Origin: Pseudoalteromonas holothuriae
GTDB lineage: Bacteria; Pseudomonadota; Gammaproteobacteria; Enterobacterales; Alteromonadaceae
Direction: 5' to 3'
NCBI RefSeq assembly: GCF_945859825.1
Contig: NZ_CAMAPC010000002.1
Location: forward strand, 1-64,000
Length of the DNA: 64,000 bases
Shown: positions 9,410-18,984 of the stretch, in pieces
How positions within the stretch are numbered: position 1 is the first letter of the stretch
Layout: each line of letters starts with the position of its first letter
The notes under the pieces: model-generated
What the model saw: the letters and a program-made list of their open reading frames with translations, nothing else
What the model was told of the DNA's origin: nothing
Databases searched by the model: none
Program-made: the position numbers and the translations under genes

Positions 9410-9662
9410 CTACTTCGTATGAAGGGTTAAGTATTCTGGTTGGTATAAAAAGCCGAGTATAGATCGGTTTTCTATCAGCTTAATTAAGAGCTAGGCCATT
9501 TGTCCCATATATTGCTTTTTGTGTATTTAGGCACAAATACTATATGATATTTGCAATAATGTTTTAGGTGAGCTTAGCTTTTCTATTCTCTCATTTTGGC
9601 CTCCTTATTCAAACTTGCCGGTTCTGTTAAAAAGGCCATTTTCTCAGATTTGCACGCCTTAA

Positions 9663-9911
9663 CGGCAAAGCCTTGTTGAGTCTCACCGCCAGAGGCAGTG
9701 GTTTACCGAGATTGAATTAGTTTCTGGTCAAAGTAAGCTAAAAAATACACCAATAGACCATCCCCAATTAGGTTTCTTCGACCTAATAGAACAACTAGAC
9801 CCTACTTATGAACTGATTGCTCTAGCGAATGTTTTCAATTGGGAAGAGCTAGAAGTCATTTTTTTAGATTATATTCACATACAGGAAAAAAGAAACAATG
9901 ACACCCATTAA
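9663..9911 (+). pseudogene. Transposase N-terminal remnant (IS5-like or related)
   Basis: An open stretch without its own start runs from just after a stop at 9660-9662 to a stop at 9909-9911. It encodes a peptide with RQWFTEIE and then LGFFDLIEQLDPTYELIALA followed by NVFNWEELE. This resembles the N-terminal region of IS5-type transposases (a short lead-in, then HPL..LA..IDW). Nothing of the catalytic domain follows, so it appears to be a decayed remnant. No inverted repeats were identified with confidence. The surrounding 9410-9662 and 9912-10287 show no further gene that I can support. Confidence 0.4.
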
Positions 9912-10287
9912 AAATTATTGCCAGCCTCGGCGTTTTCCATATGTATTTCAGTGTGACGATGTTCGTAGAGTTTTAATCAAAAATTTAACTGTAATTGCAT
10001 GTAATAGTAAAAGTAAATATTGTTGTTTATATTCATTTTTGCAATGGGTTCAGTGTTGCGCTGTTTAAACAGTTCTTCAGAGTTGGGTCTTGATTTTTGA
10101 CTTACTAGTGCTCAATTTTATAGCAAAACGTAGAACTTTATATATTTAGCTCTGTCACAAAAGAACGATATTAGATCTACAAAATTGGTTGAGCATTATA
10201 TTATTTATACCATCAAAATATGAGCCAACCTCACCTCAACTTGAAACCCAATTTATTATTAGCTGATTGAAGAAAAGGAAAATACGA

Positions 10288-10884
10288 ATGGCTTCAACCA
10301 ACTTGTCCTGCAATGTTGAGCAGGGGTTTAATTTTCAAAAAGATGTACAATGTTTAATTGGGCATTTATCAGAATTAGAAATCTTTAGTGATGATAAAGG
10401 TAAGTTCAAAATGGACATGGCAGTTTCTAATCCCACAAAAGTAGGTGGGGATGAGGAAACCAAAGAGAAAGTTGTTGGTGTGATTTCAAATATCTTCTGG
10501 ATGGGCGGACATGCTGATCCTATTTATATAGCGTGTCGCATTTCAACTGAAAATAAAACCACGGCCATTATACTTAAGCATACAATATTGAGCGACACCA
10601 AAGTAAAATTTAAATTTAAGTTTACTGTTTATGACTATGACCCTAAAGATAAAATCTTTTATCCTTGTTTTTACTGTGACGATAGCCTCGAAGGTTTAGT
10701 TGCTAACGCTTTTGGGGATCTCGAGTTTGGCGTGAATATGGACGCCGCCGGTGATATTGACTCTCCAAAAAACTACGATTTTTATATTGGTATTATGCCC
10801 AGTGAAGTTGCGCAAAAAGTAAACATTGCGTTTGATAAAGATGCCAAAATAACTAAGACGTGGGGTGTTACTGTCGCTTCATAG
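10288..10884 (+). CDS. Hypothetical protein, 198 aa, unknown function
   Basis: I do not recognise the family. The ATG at 10288 is preferred over an upstream in-frame TTG (10267) because AGAAAAGGAAA lies just before it. There is no signal peptide and no membrane helix. The chain is rich in beta-type alternation and aromatic residues (KFKFKFTVYDYD, KIFYPCFYCDD, NYDFYIGIMPSEVA). The GGDEET here is not a diguanylate cyclase motif, because the surrounding context is absent. It is likely a cytoplasmic beta-rich protein. A GC-rich hairpin follows the stop. It stands alone between a transposase remnant and a secreted phosphodiesterase, so context gives no functional hint. Confidence 0.7.
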   Translation: MASTNLSCNVEQGFNFQKDVQCLIGHLSELEIFSDDKGKFKMDMAVSNPTKVGGDEETKEKVVGVISNIFWMGGHADPIYIACRISTENKTTAIILKHTILSDTKVKFKFKFTVYDYDPKDKIFYPCFYCDDSLEGLVANAFGDLEFGVNMDAAGDIDSPKNYDFYIGIMPSEVAQKVNIAFDKDAKITKTWGVTVAS

Positions 10885-10890
10885 CGAATA

Positions 10891-10915
10891 GCAGGCACTG
10901 TCCTTCAGTGCCTGC
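10891..10915 (+). terminator. Hairpin after the 198-aa hypothetical gene
   Basis: Ten-base perfect arms GCAGGCACTG and CAGTGCCTGC flank a five-base loop seven bases after the stop codon. A T-tract is lacking, so it is a likely transcript end or stabilising hairpin rather than a textbook intrinsic terminator. The remaining 225 bases up to the next gene show nothing else. Confidence 0.5.
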
Positions 10916-11140
10916 CTCAGCTTAGCAAAAATAAGATATTTAACCCACTCAAAAAAGTCATATCTCTTTCAACAAAATCATAAAAAACCTTCATGAAAAA
11001 CCTAACTTAACGCAATCATTCTGACATTTTGCATCGTTACCTTTGGGCTCCTGAATTTTCACGGTTTACCTGCTTATATTCTGCAAGTTATTGCGTGAAT
11101 ACCGCTATATAAAACTAAAAATGAAGTATTGGAGAACAAA

Positions 11141-12142
11141 ATGAGAATAATAAAGCAAGTGATGTTAGCTACTTTGATGCTGCTCAGCACACATAGCATG
11201 GCTGATTCACTCAAAGTGATGGCTTATAACATTATGCAATTAAGCGTACAGGATTGGGATCAAGCTAATCGAGCACAGCGTTTACCTGCCGCTTTAATGT
11301 CGCTAAGTGACAGTCCAGATGTAATTTTAGTGAGTGAGGTGTTTAATAGTGATGGTGAACAAGCATTGGCTGCGCTATCTACCTTGTACCCTTATCAAAC
11401 GCCTAATGTGGGGCAAGATTGCAGTGGCAGTGGTTGGGATGCTTTAACCGGTAATTGCTCAAATAGCCCTTTTGTTATTCGAGGCGGGGTAGTTGTTTTG
11501 TCTAAGTACCCCATCATTTCACAAAAGGCCCATGTATTTAATAATAGCTTAAGTGGCAGTTGGGATTACATGGCGAATAAAGGTTTTGCTTATGTTGAAA
11601 TAGAAAAAAACACGCAACGCTATCATTTAATTGGCACACACTTACAAGCGACCCATGATGGTAATACTGAACAAGAGCACGAAGTGCGTATGGGGCAACT
11701 GAGTGAAATTCAATCTTTTATTGAGACTGAGAATATTCCTGTAAATGAACCAGTTATCATAGGCGGTGATATGAATGTTGAATGGAGTAAACAGCATGAA
11801 GTGGCTGATATGCTAGCTACCGCGCATGCAGAGTTGAATTTTAAAACGCCAGCAGTTGGCTCATTTTCAGCAAAAGATAACTGGTTTACTAAAGCCAACG
11901 CTTATTATTTTGAGTACAGCCTAGATTATAACGACACGCTCGATTATGTATTTTGGCACCGTGACCACAAGCAGCCAATCAATGCTCCAAGTATGACGGT
12001 TCGTTACCCTAAAGCACAAAATAATTGGTACTGGAGCTATCTGCGAGGTAATTGGAATCTAAGTGATGGCCGCTATTACCATGATGGTTATTACAATGAG
12101 TTATCTGACCACTACCCAGTACAAGTTAACCTAGAATTTTAA
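11141..12142 (+). CDS. Secreted sphingomyelinase C-like phosphodiesterase (endonuclease/exonuclease/phosphatase fold)
   Basis: 333 aa from the ATG at 11141, with GGAG at 11131-11134. An in-frame TTG at 11129 overlaps that ribosome site and is rejected. A cleavable signal peptide (MRIIKQVMLATLMLLSTHSMA) is followed by the DNase I-like fold. Metal and catalytic motifs are in order: MAYNIM, SEVF (metal Glu), GTHLQA, IGGDMNVEW, DYVFWH and the C-terminal SDHYPV. This pattern fits bacterial neutral sphingomyelinase/beta-haemolysin-type enzymes, which hydrolyse phospholipid head groups outside the cell. Substrate preference (sphingomyelin versus other phosphodiesters or nucleic acid) cannot be set from sequence alone. 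It stands as a single gene. Confidence 0.82.
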   Translation: MRIIKQVMLATLMLLSTHSMADSLKVMAYNIMQLSVQDWDQANRAQRLPAALMSLSDSPDVILVSEVFNSDGEQALAALSTLYPYQTPNVGQDCSGSGWDALTGNCSNSPFVIRGGVVVLSKYPIISQKAHVFNNSLSGSWDYMANKGFAYVEIEKNTQRYHLIGTHLQATHDGNTEQEHEVRMGQLSEIQSFIETENIPVNEPVIIGGDMNVEWSKQHEVADMLATAHAELNFKTPAVGSFSAKDNWFTKANAYYFEYSLDYNDTLDYVFWHRDHKQPINAPSMTVRYPKAQNNWYWSYLRGNWNLSDGRYYHDGYYNELSDHYPVQVNLEF

Positions 12143-12191
12143 CTTTTGTAATGGCGTAAACAATCTAATGCCATAATTTTAGTAGTGCGTT

Positions 12192-12698
12192 TTACTTCTT
12201 TGTAAGTAAAGCGCCAAAAAAATGTACAAAAATAAGCCATAATATTACTTGCTTTAATAGCATATGGTAATCATGAAACTCTGGGAAAATACCATAAAAA
12301 TTAGCTTTATCAGGGGTAAATTCCATGCCGAATATGACCAACGGGATCTCATAATTATTTATCATAGCGATGCCTGTGCCCATGAGCATAAAAACGCTTA
12401 AATACATGGTGGCATGAACAATTCTAATAACCCATTCGTGGAATTTATTTTTAGGTTTAGCCCGTGACAGAGTGGCCTTAGTTGTGAATAAAAAAGCTAA
12501 CCGAGCAGCGATTAATAAAACCAATAAAATACCCATTGTTGCATGTGTTTGAATTGCTTCTTGGCGATGTAAATCTTGGCCTTTAATAGCCCAATCGGTG
12601 TTATGAAGTTGGCTTGAAAGGTTCATTAACATAAATAATAGTAATAGTGCTACACCCCAGTGAAGTGCTCTATCGATAATGTAGGATTTTGATTTCAT
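12192..12698 (-). CDS. Cytochrome b561 family membrane protein
   Basis: 168 aa with four predicted membrane helices. Histidines suited to haem b ligation lie in the helices (ALHWGVALLL, QTHATMGILLVLL, RIVHATMYL, DYHMLLKQVILWLIFVHFFGAL). This matches the small bacterial cytochrome b561/YceJ family, which transfers electrons between the quinol pool or other donors and acceptors at the inner membrane. It appears as a single gene transcribed towards the phosphodiesterase. No partner (for example a YceI protein) is adjacent. Confidence 0.85.
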   Translation of the reverse strand: MKSKSYIIDRALHWGVALLLLFMLMNLSSQLHNTDWAIKGQDLHRQEAIQTHATMGILLVLLIAARLAFLFTTKATLSRAKPKNKFHEWVIRIVHATMYLSVFMLMGTGIAMINNYEIPLVIFGMEFTPDKANFYGIFPEFHDYHMLLKQVILWLIFVHFFGALLTKK

Positions 12699-13106
12699 AG
12701 CGTACCTGCTGTTTCATCTTTGTTATGGACTATCTTTAATTACCCTAAGTTTTGAGTAAAGGAGGCTTTTGTATGTGATGTTAGCTAACTTCAGGCTTGC
12801 TTAGGGCTAAGTCGAAGTTAAAATAATGTGCTCTCACGTTATTGTAATATCCATGTGTAATCACTAACGCTACACTCACTTGTAAAATACTAAAACTTTG
12901 GTATTTACTCAGCTTAACACCTAATTTTATTTTAGTTGCTAATTTAGCAGCGCGATAATGATTAACGGCTGCTAGCTTATTCTATAGGTGCATTTAATAA
13001 GAGTATAGTTTTAAAGTTTCTAACTTGATTTGCAAAGGGTCGAACGAGTTGCGTAACAATTAAAATACTTATAATTGAACATTTTTGTAATCCACATTAT
13101 AAAGCA
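12699..13106. other. Intergenic stretch with no recognisable gene
   Basis: About 400 bases, AT-rich. It holds the promoter region of the cytochrome b561 gene at its left end. No ORF with a plausible ribosome site, RNA gene or repeat was recognised. Confidence 0.5.
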
Positions 13107-14486
13107 CTACTGCGGCTTGTTTTCTACTGCCTCATCCATTAGCTCGATAGCAACTATTTCAGAGCGGTTCATGGTTAATTTATATCGCTCTAGCTGTGTG
13201 CTTTGTTCGCTAGTAAAGCGCAGTACAAGGTTAATTTGGTAGCGACGTTCTACAGATTTTTTTGATATCTTTTGGCCATCTAAGGTATACAGTTTTCCTG
13301 CGCCTTTTTTAAGGTAGCGAACAAATGAGGCCATGTTAAAAGTAATACGTTGTTGTACTTCATCATACCCAGGTAAAAACTCACTCACATTAACCTGATT
13401 TTTGCTGCAAAAATGCATTAAGTTGGCAGCTTGTTTGTTTTGCTGCCTACGTTGTTTAAGTAACTTGTCCACTTCAGGGGGCAGGTCTTTTTTGCGGATA
13501 TGCTCAAGCCAAATGGTTTGCGTGCAAACAATGTCTTCGCTTACTGAATTTTTGAAATTATTACGCCACTTGGGCCGACCTCGTTGAATTGTTCGCCATG
13601 CCCATTGGGTTAAGTCTTCTTTGAATGTTTCTCGTAGTCCATAAATTACACCTAATAGCGCGATAAGTGCCACGGTTACTTCTTGAAAATTCGAGCGCGC
13701 ATTGAGCACAATAAACATCACAAATGCCATGATAACGCCAGTTACTAGACCTTTTACAAGTCGCTTTAAGTTTAATGTTAAGTCTATGGTTTGTTTATTA
13801 AAAACAACACCATACTCAATAAGCCGCTCAAGTAACTTCATTTTATTAGTGATTCTATTTGGGTCTTCTAGTGTTACTTGCGAGTTATATGTTCGCGCGG
13901 CTCGGTATTGGTTTTCTTGCTGACAAAAGTTGATAAGTATGGTTCGCTCTTCACTAAATTCACTTGATTTTGGGCCATTAGACAATAGCTTTAAAAATGC
14001 TTGTTCGGTATGCCAACTAAGATAGTTATCGGCGTTTTGAAAGTACGATTTGAGTTTATTATCAGGTGGGGTGTAGCGCCGTAAGTTTTTCAGCAAGCGA
14101 TCAGTTTGCTCTACCAACACTGCAGCGGCTGGAAAAAAATCATTAGGTTCTTTAAGTTGTAGTGTCGCTTTCAGGTCGGCTTCCAATGCAATTCTAAGTT
14201 GATAACAAAATAGGTTGAGGTTGAGTCGATAGCCTGTTTTTTCTCTTTTGGTTTGGCTAATAAAGCGACTATGAACAAGTGGCAGATGTATTTGTTCAGA
14301 GTAGTAAGCACTGTGAGATTTAATATTAGCATTGAAAAAATCAACTTCGTTGAGCGTACTGTCATTGATCCCCATATCGGTAGGGATTGAAAAATAAAGG
14401 TCGAGCTGGTTGGTTTCTTTAGGAAGAAGCTGATAGTTAATCTTGAAGGATAAATTTTCGTCTTGGCTTAGTTTTGCTCTACTCAC
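13107..14486 (-). CDS. Hypothetical membrane protein, 459 aa, two central TM helices
   Basis: I do not recognise the family. The likely GTG start at 14486 is preceded by AGGAGG at a longish spacing. The protein has a soluble N-terminal half of about 230 residues. Two adjacent hydrophobic helices follow (LVKGLVTGVIMAFVMFIVL and then VTVALIALLGVIYGLRETF), with a positively charged soluble C-terminal half (WAWRTIQRGRPKWR and RRRQQNKQAANL). There is no signal peptide. The hairpin-like membrane anchor leaves both soluble halves on the same side, probably the cytoplasm. It stands alone, and neither neighbour suggests a role. Confidence 0.8.
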   Translation of the reverse strand: MSRAKLSQDENLSFKINYQLLPKETNQLDLYFSIPTDMGINDSTLNEVDFFNANIKSHSAYYSEQIHLPLVHSRFISQTKREKTGYRLNLNLFCYQLRIALEADLKATLQLKEPNDFFPAAAVLVEQTDRLLKNLRRYTPPDNKLKSYFQNADNYLSWHTEQAFLKLLSNGPKSSEFSEERTILINFCQQENQYRAARTYNSQVTLEDPNRITNKMKLLERLIEYGVVFNKQTIDLTLNLKRLVKGLVTGVIMAFVMFIVLNARSNFQEVTVALIALLGVIYGLRETFKEDLTQWAWRTIQRGRPKWRNNFKNSVSEDIVCTQTIWLEHIRKKDLPPEVDKLLKQRRQQNKQAANLMHFCSKNQVNVSEFLPGYDEVQQRITFNMASFVRYLKKGAGKLYTLDGQKISKKSVERRYQINLVLRFTSEQSTQLERYKLTMNRSEIVAIELMDEAVENKPQ

Positions 14487-14731
14487 TCTTACTTACTACC
14501 TCCTATATTAATGTCTTTATAGTTTAGCACAAATGCTTTAGTTACATTGGTTTATGTTTATTAATAGTGTTTTTGTTTGGCCTGTATTTAGTGATTTAGT
14601 CGTTTTATTGTTGGATGGGTCGTGACTAACTTGTACTTAGATTGTGATAAAAAAGTGATATTTTGGTGAAACCAACGAGATATTTATCTTGCATTCTTAG
14701 TCTTGTCATAACAACTAAGAAAGAGAATATC

Positions 14732-15436
14732 ATGAAGGCAAAATTACTATCACTTGTATGCACGAGCAGTTTATTGGCAATGTCAGTAGCACAGGCTGCT
14801 GATATAGATGTAAAAATTACTAACCTCACTCAAGGTATTTACTTCACACCAATACTCGTTGGTGCGCACAATAGCGATGCGCATTTGTTTCAAACAGGCC
14901 AAACTGCATCAGATGGACTGCAAGCCATGGCAGAGGGCGGCAGTATTGATGCGTTATCAGCAACTCTAGATAGTATTAATGCCAATACACTAGCAAACCC
15001 AGCAGCAGGTTTATTGGCACCAGCCAGTTCTGCGATGGGCAGCTTAACCACCACACAAGACAATACCACGCTGTCTATCGTTGCCATGATGCTCCCTACC
15101 AATGATGGGTTTGTTGGTTTAGATGGTTGGGAAATACCAACTGAAGCCGGTACTTATCATATATACCTAAATGCATACGATGCCGGTACTGAAGCAAACA
15201 ACGAATTGGTTGTTGACGGTTCTGGCGCACCGGGTACGCCTGGGATCCCAGCCTCACCAGGCATGGCGCCTGGCACACAGGGCAGTGGTCTTACAACCAC
15301 CGAAAGTAACATGATGGTACATATTCATCGCGGAAACGTAGGGGATGATGAAGCTGTCGGAGGAAAAAGTGATTTACACAACACGGTTCACCGTTGGTTA
15401 AACCCTGTTGCTAAAGTGACAGTAACGGTTAAATAA
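14732..15436 (+). CDS. Exported spondin-domain protein (first of pair)
   Basis: 234 aa from the ATG at 14732, which is followed by a clean signal peptide (LLSLVCTSSLLAMSVAQAA). An upstream in-frame ATG at 14663 would bury the signal and is rejected. Spondin N-terminal-type motifs are present: ITNLTQGIYFTPILV, a central MMLPTNDGFVGLDGWEI, YDAGTEANNE, and a C-terminal beta strand AKVTVTVK. A Gly/Pro-rich loop (GAPGTPGIPASPG) interrupts the domain. Bacterial spondin-domain proteins are exported and their role is poorly known. It is followed 10 bases later by a second, related lipoprotein and then by a two-component system, which together form a probable operon. Confidence 0.85.
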   Translation: MKAKLLSLVCTSSLLAMSVAQAADIDVKITNLTQGIYFTPILVGAHNSDAHLFQTGQTASDGLQAMAEGGSIDALSATLDSINANTLANPAAGLLAPASSAMGSLTTTQDNTTLSIVAMMLPTNDGFVGLDGWEIPTEAGTYHIYLNAYDAGTEANNELVVDGSGAPGTPGIPASPGMAPGTQGSGLTTTESNMMVHIHRGNVGDDEAVGGKSDLHNTVHRWLNPVAKVTVTVK

Positions 15437-15446
15437 GGGGCATATT

Positions 15447-16160
15447 ATGAATAAGTTTACCCCAATCATTCCTCTTGCATGTTTGCTACTGGCGGCATGT
15501 GGTAGTGATAACGATAGCAACACGATTGTTACTCCGGTTCCACCAACACCAGACCCTGCACCAATGCAATATGAGTTTAAGGTCACAGCAATTAACTTAA
15601 CAAATGCTCAGCCTTTATCGCCACTGGGTGCTGCATTACATACCAGTGGTCAGTTTTGGCAAATTGGTGAAATGGCAAGTCTTGAATTAGAGCAATTAGC
15701 TGAAGGTGGCGATAACTCAGGCTTACTTGGACTACCTGTTGTGAACAGTTCAGCATCGAGTGAAGGTGCTGTTGGGCCGGGTCAAATGATTGAGCTAATG
15801 CTCACTACAACGAGCTTAATGGATCAAAAACTATCGTTAGTTAGCATGATGGTGAATACAAATGACGGCTTTACGGGTCTTAATAGCATCGATGTATCAC
15901 AAATGTCTGTTGGTGATTACGCCAAGATGACTACCCGAGCTTATGATTCGGGCACTGAAGCTAACTCTGAACAAAGTGGTTCTATGCCAGGTCCTGCTGA
16001 TGGTGGAGAGGGTTTTAATGCACTGCGTGATGATGTTGATAAAGTGGCTATGCACCCCGGAGTTGTAAGTAATGATGACGGATTAAGTACGTCAGTACTA
16101 ACCTCAGCACACAAATTCGACAACCCGCTCATGGCCGTAACGATAACAAGAGTTAAATAA
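15447..16160 (+). CDS. Spondin-domain lipoprotein (second of pair)
   Basis: 237 aa with a lipoprotein signal (PLACLLLAACGSD, lipobox Cys near residue 17) and a proline-rich spacer (PVPPTPDPAP). The spondin-like fold shares NLTNAQPLSPL, MMVNTNDGFTGLNS, YDSGTEANSE and a C-terminal AVTITRVK with the preceding protein. It is clearly a paralogue of that protein, but membrane-anchored. Placement directly before a response regulator and kinase suggests that the pair is sensed by, or controlled by, that system. This link is an inference. Confidence 0.85.
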   Translation: MNKFTPIIPLACLLLAACGSDNDSNTIVTPVPPTPDPAPMQYEFKVTAINLTNAQPLSPLGAALHTSGQFWQIGEMASLELEQLAEGGDNSGLLGLPVVNSSASSEGAVGPGQMIELMLTTTSLMDQKLSLVSMMVNTNDGFTGLNSIDVSQMSVGDYAKMTTRAYDSGTEANSEQSGSMPGPADGGEGFNALRDDVDKVAMHPGVVSNDDGLSTSVLTSAHKFDNPLMAVTITRVK

Positions 16161-16199
16161 CGCCTATACGCACAGTGTGGGCGATGAAAAGGCCACATT

Positions 16200-16922
16200 A
16201 TGCAACCACAGGTACTTATAGTAGAAGACGATCAAGATATTGCGCGTCTTCTACAAGTTCATTTAACTGAATTATCATTGGGTGTTGATCATGTGTTTGA
16301 TGGAGAAAGCGCAATCGATAAGCTGCAACATGGAAACTACGCCATTGTTTTACTTGATATCATGCTGCCAGGGGTTGACGGTTTAACACTGTGTAGAGAG
16401 ATTAAAACTTCAACACCCCATATTAGTGTTGTGCTATTAACGTCTAAAAGTAGTGAAATGGACCGCATTATTGGCCTTGAAATGGGCGCTGATGATTATA
16501 TTTGCAAACCATTCAGTTATAGAGAGTTCCAAGCGCGAGTCAAAGCGCAGTTGCGTCATGTTAGGTTACTGCAAGCCACAGAACATCAAAATGCGCAGCC
16601 AGAACATGCGCCTTTACAATTAGGGCGATTAGGCATTGATACTATTTGTCATGAAGCCAGTTTAGGGGCTAAAACACTGGATTTAACCGCGACGGAATTT
16701 GAGTTGCTGCATTTTTTTGCAGCGCACCCAAATCAAGTGTTTTCAAGAAACCAGTTGCTTGAATCAGTCTGGGGCTATCAACACTCGGGTTATGAGCATA
16801 CCGTCAACTCACATATTAATAGATTGCGCAGTAAACTCGAAAAATTTGGCGGAGAAGGCGTTATTGAAACCGTTTGGGGCGTAGGGTACAAGCTCAGCAC
16901 TAAACAACTAACACAGGCATAA
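16200..16922 (+). CDS. OmpR/PhoB-type response regulator
   Basis: 240 aa. The receiver domain has the acidic pair EDD, phospho-acceptor Asp53 in VLLDIMLPG, the Thr/Ser region VVLLTSKS and Lys in ICKPFSYREF. The C-terminal winged helix has the typical end motifs (ATEFELLHFF, VNSHINRLRSKLE, VWGVGYKLS). It acts as a DNA-binding transcription factor controlled by the kinase encoded four bases downstream. It lies 39 bases after the spondin lipoprotein gene and is probably in the same operon. Confidence 0.95.
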   Translation: MQPQVLIVEDDQDIARLLQVHLTELSLGVDHVFDGESAIDKLQHGNYAIVLLDIMLPGVDGLTLCREIKTSTPHISVVLLTSKSSEMDRIIGLEMGADDYICKPFSYREFQARVKAQLRHVRLLQATEHQNAQPEHAPLQLGRLGIDTICHEASLGAKTLDLTATEFELLHFFAAHPNQVFSRNQLLESVWGYQHSGYEHTVNSHINRLRSKLEKFGGEGVIETVWGVGYKLSTKQLTQA

Positions 16923-16925
16923 GCC

Positions 16926-18404
16926 ATGAAATTTTCTCTATATCATAAGCTTGCTATGTCACTGGCAGGTATCTTTATTTTAATTGCCTCTTTGTTTATT
17001 TGGTGGACACAAGCGCTGTCGCAAGTATCGCGTGCCCAAGCAGAACAACAGTTACATTTGGGGTTAGCAGAGCATCTAGTGGGAGATAACCCTTTGCTCA
17101 AGCAAGGCGTTTATGATTATGAGGCGCTTGAAAATCTATTTCATACTTTAATGATTCTGGGTCCATCGTTTGAGTTTTACTTTATTGACCCCAGTGGAAA
17201 GCTACTCACATACTCAGCAAAACCCGGTGAAGTAAAACGCCAGCATATTGATTTAGTGCCTTTAATAAAGTTAATTGAGCGACCACAGCACTTACCTATT
17301 TATGGTGACGATCCGCGTAACTTGTCAGGTGAAAAAATCTTTTCTGTTGCTCCTGTATATAATGAAGACACATTGCAAGGCTACTTGTACGTTATTATTG
17401 GTTCAAAACTCTATGATTCCATTATTAGTAATATTAAAAGTAATGATCAAGTAGTTATAGGGCTTAGTTGGTTAGGTCTTGCATTAGGGTTTTTGCTTAC
17501 GGCTTTATTACTATTGTTTAGATATTTAACCCGTCCTGTAGCAGCATTAACCGAACATATAAAGCAGTTGGAACATGTGCAGTTTGATATCAGCAAAATC
17601 ACCTTGCTAGATTGGGACAAGGCGCATAGTAATGAAGTACACCAGCTAGGTTACAGTGTTAACAAAATGGTTAAAACTATTGACCATCAAGTTAAACAAC
17701 TGGCTGAACTTGATGAGCAACGTCGTCAATTACTTGCCCATTTATCTCACGATTTGCGCACCCCCTTAGCATCGCTGCAAGGCTATTTGGAAGTAATTTC
17801 ACTAAAAAAACATGGCCCCGAACAGCAAGCACTTCACCTAGATATTGCAATGAAAAATTGCAGTCAGCTTAAATCGTTGATTGACCAAATTTTTGAATTA
17901 GCGCATTTAGAGTCAGGTCGTACTAATGTGCAATTTGAAGTGTTCAATTTAGGGGAGTTACTTTACGATGTGATGGCTAAGTTTGCCATTCGTGCTGAAA
18001 AACTGGGGGTGTCATTAGCTATATTTCCTACCGAGTGTGACATAAAAGCTTACTCAGACATTGGTAAACTAGAGCGAGTACTCACCAACTTAATAGAGAA
18101 TGCACTGCGCCATACGAATGAAAACGGTGCAATTAGCATTGAAATTAACCAATATGGTGAGCATTTAACGGTGGCAGTTAAAGATACTGGGGTAGGAATT
18201 TCAGCCAAAGAGTTGCCGTATATTTTTGAAGCTCGATATCGAGCGAGTAACGCCAAAGGTTGTAAAAAGTCTCATGCAGGACTTGGCTTAGCCATCACTG
18301 AACGTTTAATTAAGTTATTGAAAACTGAAATACGTGTACAAAGTAAAGTAGGCGTAGGGACTGAATTTAGTTTTCAACTTAGAGAAGCCGAACCTTATAT
18401 TTAA
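16926..18404 (+). CDS. Membrane sensor histidine kinase, partner of the preceding regulator
   Basis: 492 aa. TM1 is near residues 8-28. A periplasmic sensing region of about 140 residues follows, then TM2 (VVIGLSWLGLALGFLLTALLLLF) and a HAMP region (RYLTRPVAALTEHI). The dimerisation domain has His275 in LAHLSHDLRTPLASL. The ATPase domain shows N box NALRHT, G1 DTGVGI and GLGLAITERLI. It is a standard orthodox kinase; its periplasmic part could sense the exported spondin proteins or a cell-envelope cue. Confidence 0.95.
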   Translation: MKFSLYHKLAMSLAGIFILIASLFIWWTQALSQVSRAQAEQQLHLGLAEHLVGDNPLLKQGVYDYEALENLFHTLMILGPSFEFYFIDPSGKLLTYSAKPGEVKRQHIDLVPLIKLIERPQHLPIYGDDPRNLSGEKIFSVAPVYNEDTLQGYLYVIIGSKLYDSIISNIKSNDQVVIGLSWLGLALGFLLTALLLLFRYLTRPVAALTEHIKQLEHVQFDISKITLLDWDKAHSNEVHQLGYSVNKMVKTIDHQVKQLAELDEQRRQLLAHLSHDLRTPLASLQGYLEVISLKKHGPEQQALHLDIAMKNCSQLKSLIDQIFELAHLESGRTNVQFEVFNLGELLYDVMAKFAIRAEKLGVSLAIFPTECDIKAYSDIGKLERVLTNLIENALRHTNENGAISIEINQYGEHLTVAVKDTGVGISAKELPYIFEARYRASNAKGCKKSHAGLGLAITERLIKLLKTEIRVQSKVGVGTEFSFQLREAEPYI

Positions 18405-18446
18405 TAGTCGTAATTTTAACTAAAGTGGCTCGCAAGAAGGCGAGTG

Positions 18447-18561
18447 TAATACCTATTTTATTAAAATATTGATCATTCTAGCGAGCTTAATGACTCATTA
18501 ACTGTGTTAAAAATCATTTATCTGTCGCACTATCAGGTAGTTTATTTAATGCAATGGTATA
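18447..18561. repeat. MITE-like interspersed repeat, copy A
   Basis: It starts TAATACC, carries the shared core TTGATCATTCTAGCGAGCT and ends near CAATGGTATAA, so its ends are imperfect inverted repeats of each other. Related copies occur at about 33354 and 36106. This copy is the shortest and lacks part of the middle. No protein is encoded. It lies after the kinase gene in a 580-base gap without genes. Confidence 0.65.
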
Positions 18562-18769
18562 AAAGTAAAAATAAGCGCATTTTGAGTGGTGAGCGAGTCA
18601 AAGTGTACTGCAAAAGTGTTAAAGCCCCTAACATAGGCTGAATGCTGTTGTTATCTAAATCAGTCTTCATAGTTTTGCAGTACAAAACGATTAAGGCTAA
18701 TGCTCTGATTGGTCATTATTTTTACCGTGCATTTTTAAAATTGCAGTGTAAAAATATCAGTACCTAAGC

Positions 18770-18811
18770 ACCAGACTTTAAAATATAAAAAATTTAAAGT
18801 CTGGTGTTTTT
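18770..18811 (+). terminator. Strong intrinsic terminator
   Basis: Perfect 13-base arms ACCAGACTTTAAA (18770-18782) and TTTAAAGTCTGGT (18793-18805) are followed by GTTTTT. It ends transcription from the spondin/two-component operon or from the intervening gap, and insulates the STAS operon downstream. Confidence 0.8.
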
Positions 18812-18984
18812 CGTTATTTTATTAACTACCCATTATTTATATCGCACACCTCTTGTTATCAAATTGTAAATGTAAGTCGTGTAAAAATTAATTTCCTTCT
18901 ACCTATATATGTACATTTTTTAATACTGACTATAATCATTTTATAAGTTGATATTAAGTTATTCATGTTCCAAGGAGGAATTCT

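Noticed and set aside
10441..10460. GGDEET string in the 198-aa hypothetical protein suggesting a GGDEF domain
   Set aside because: The surrounding diguanylate cyclase motifs are missing, and the protein is too short and of a different composition.
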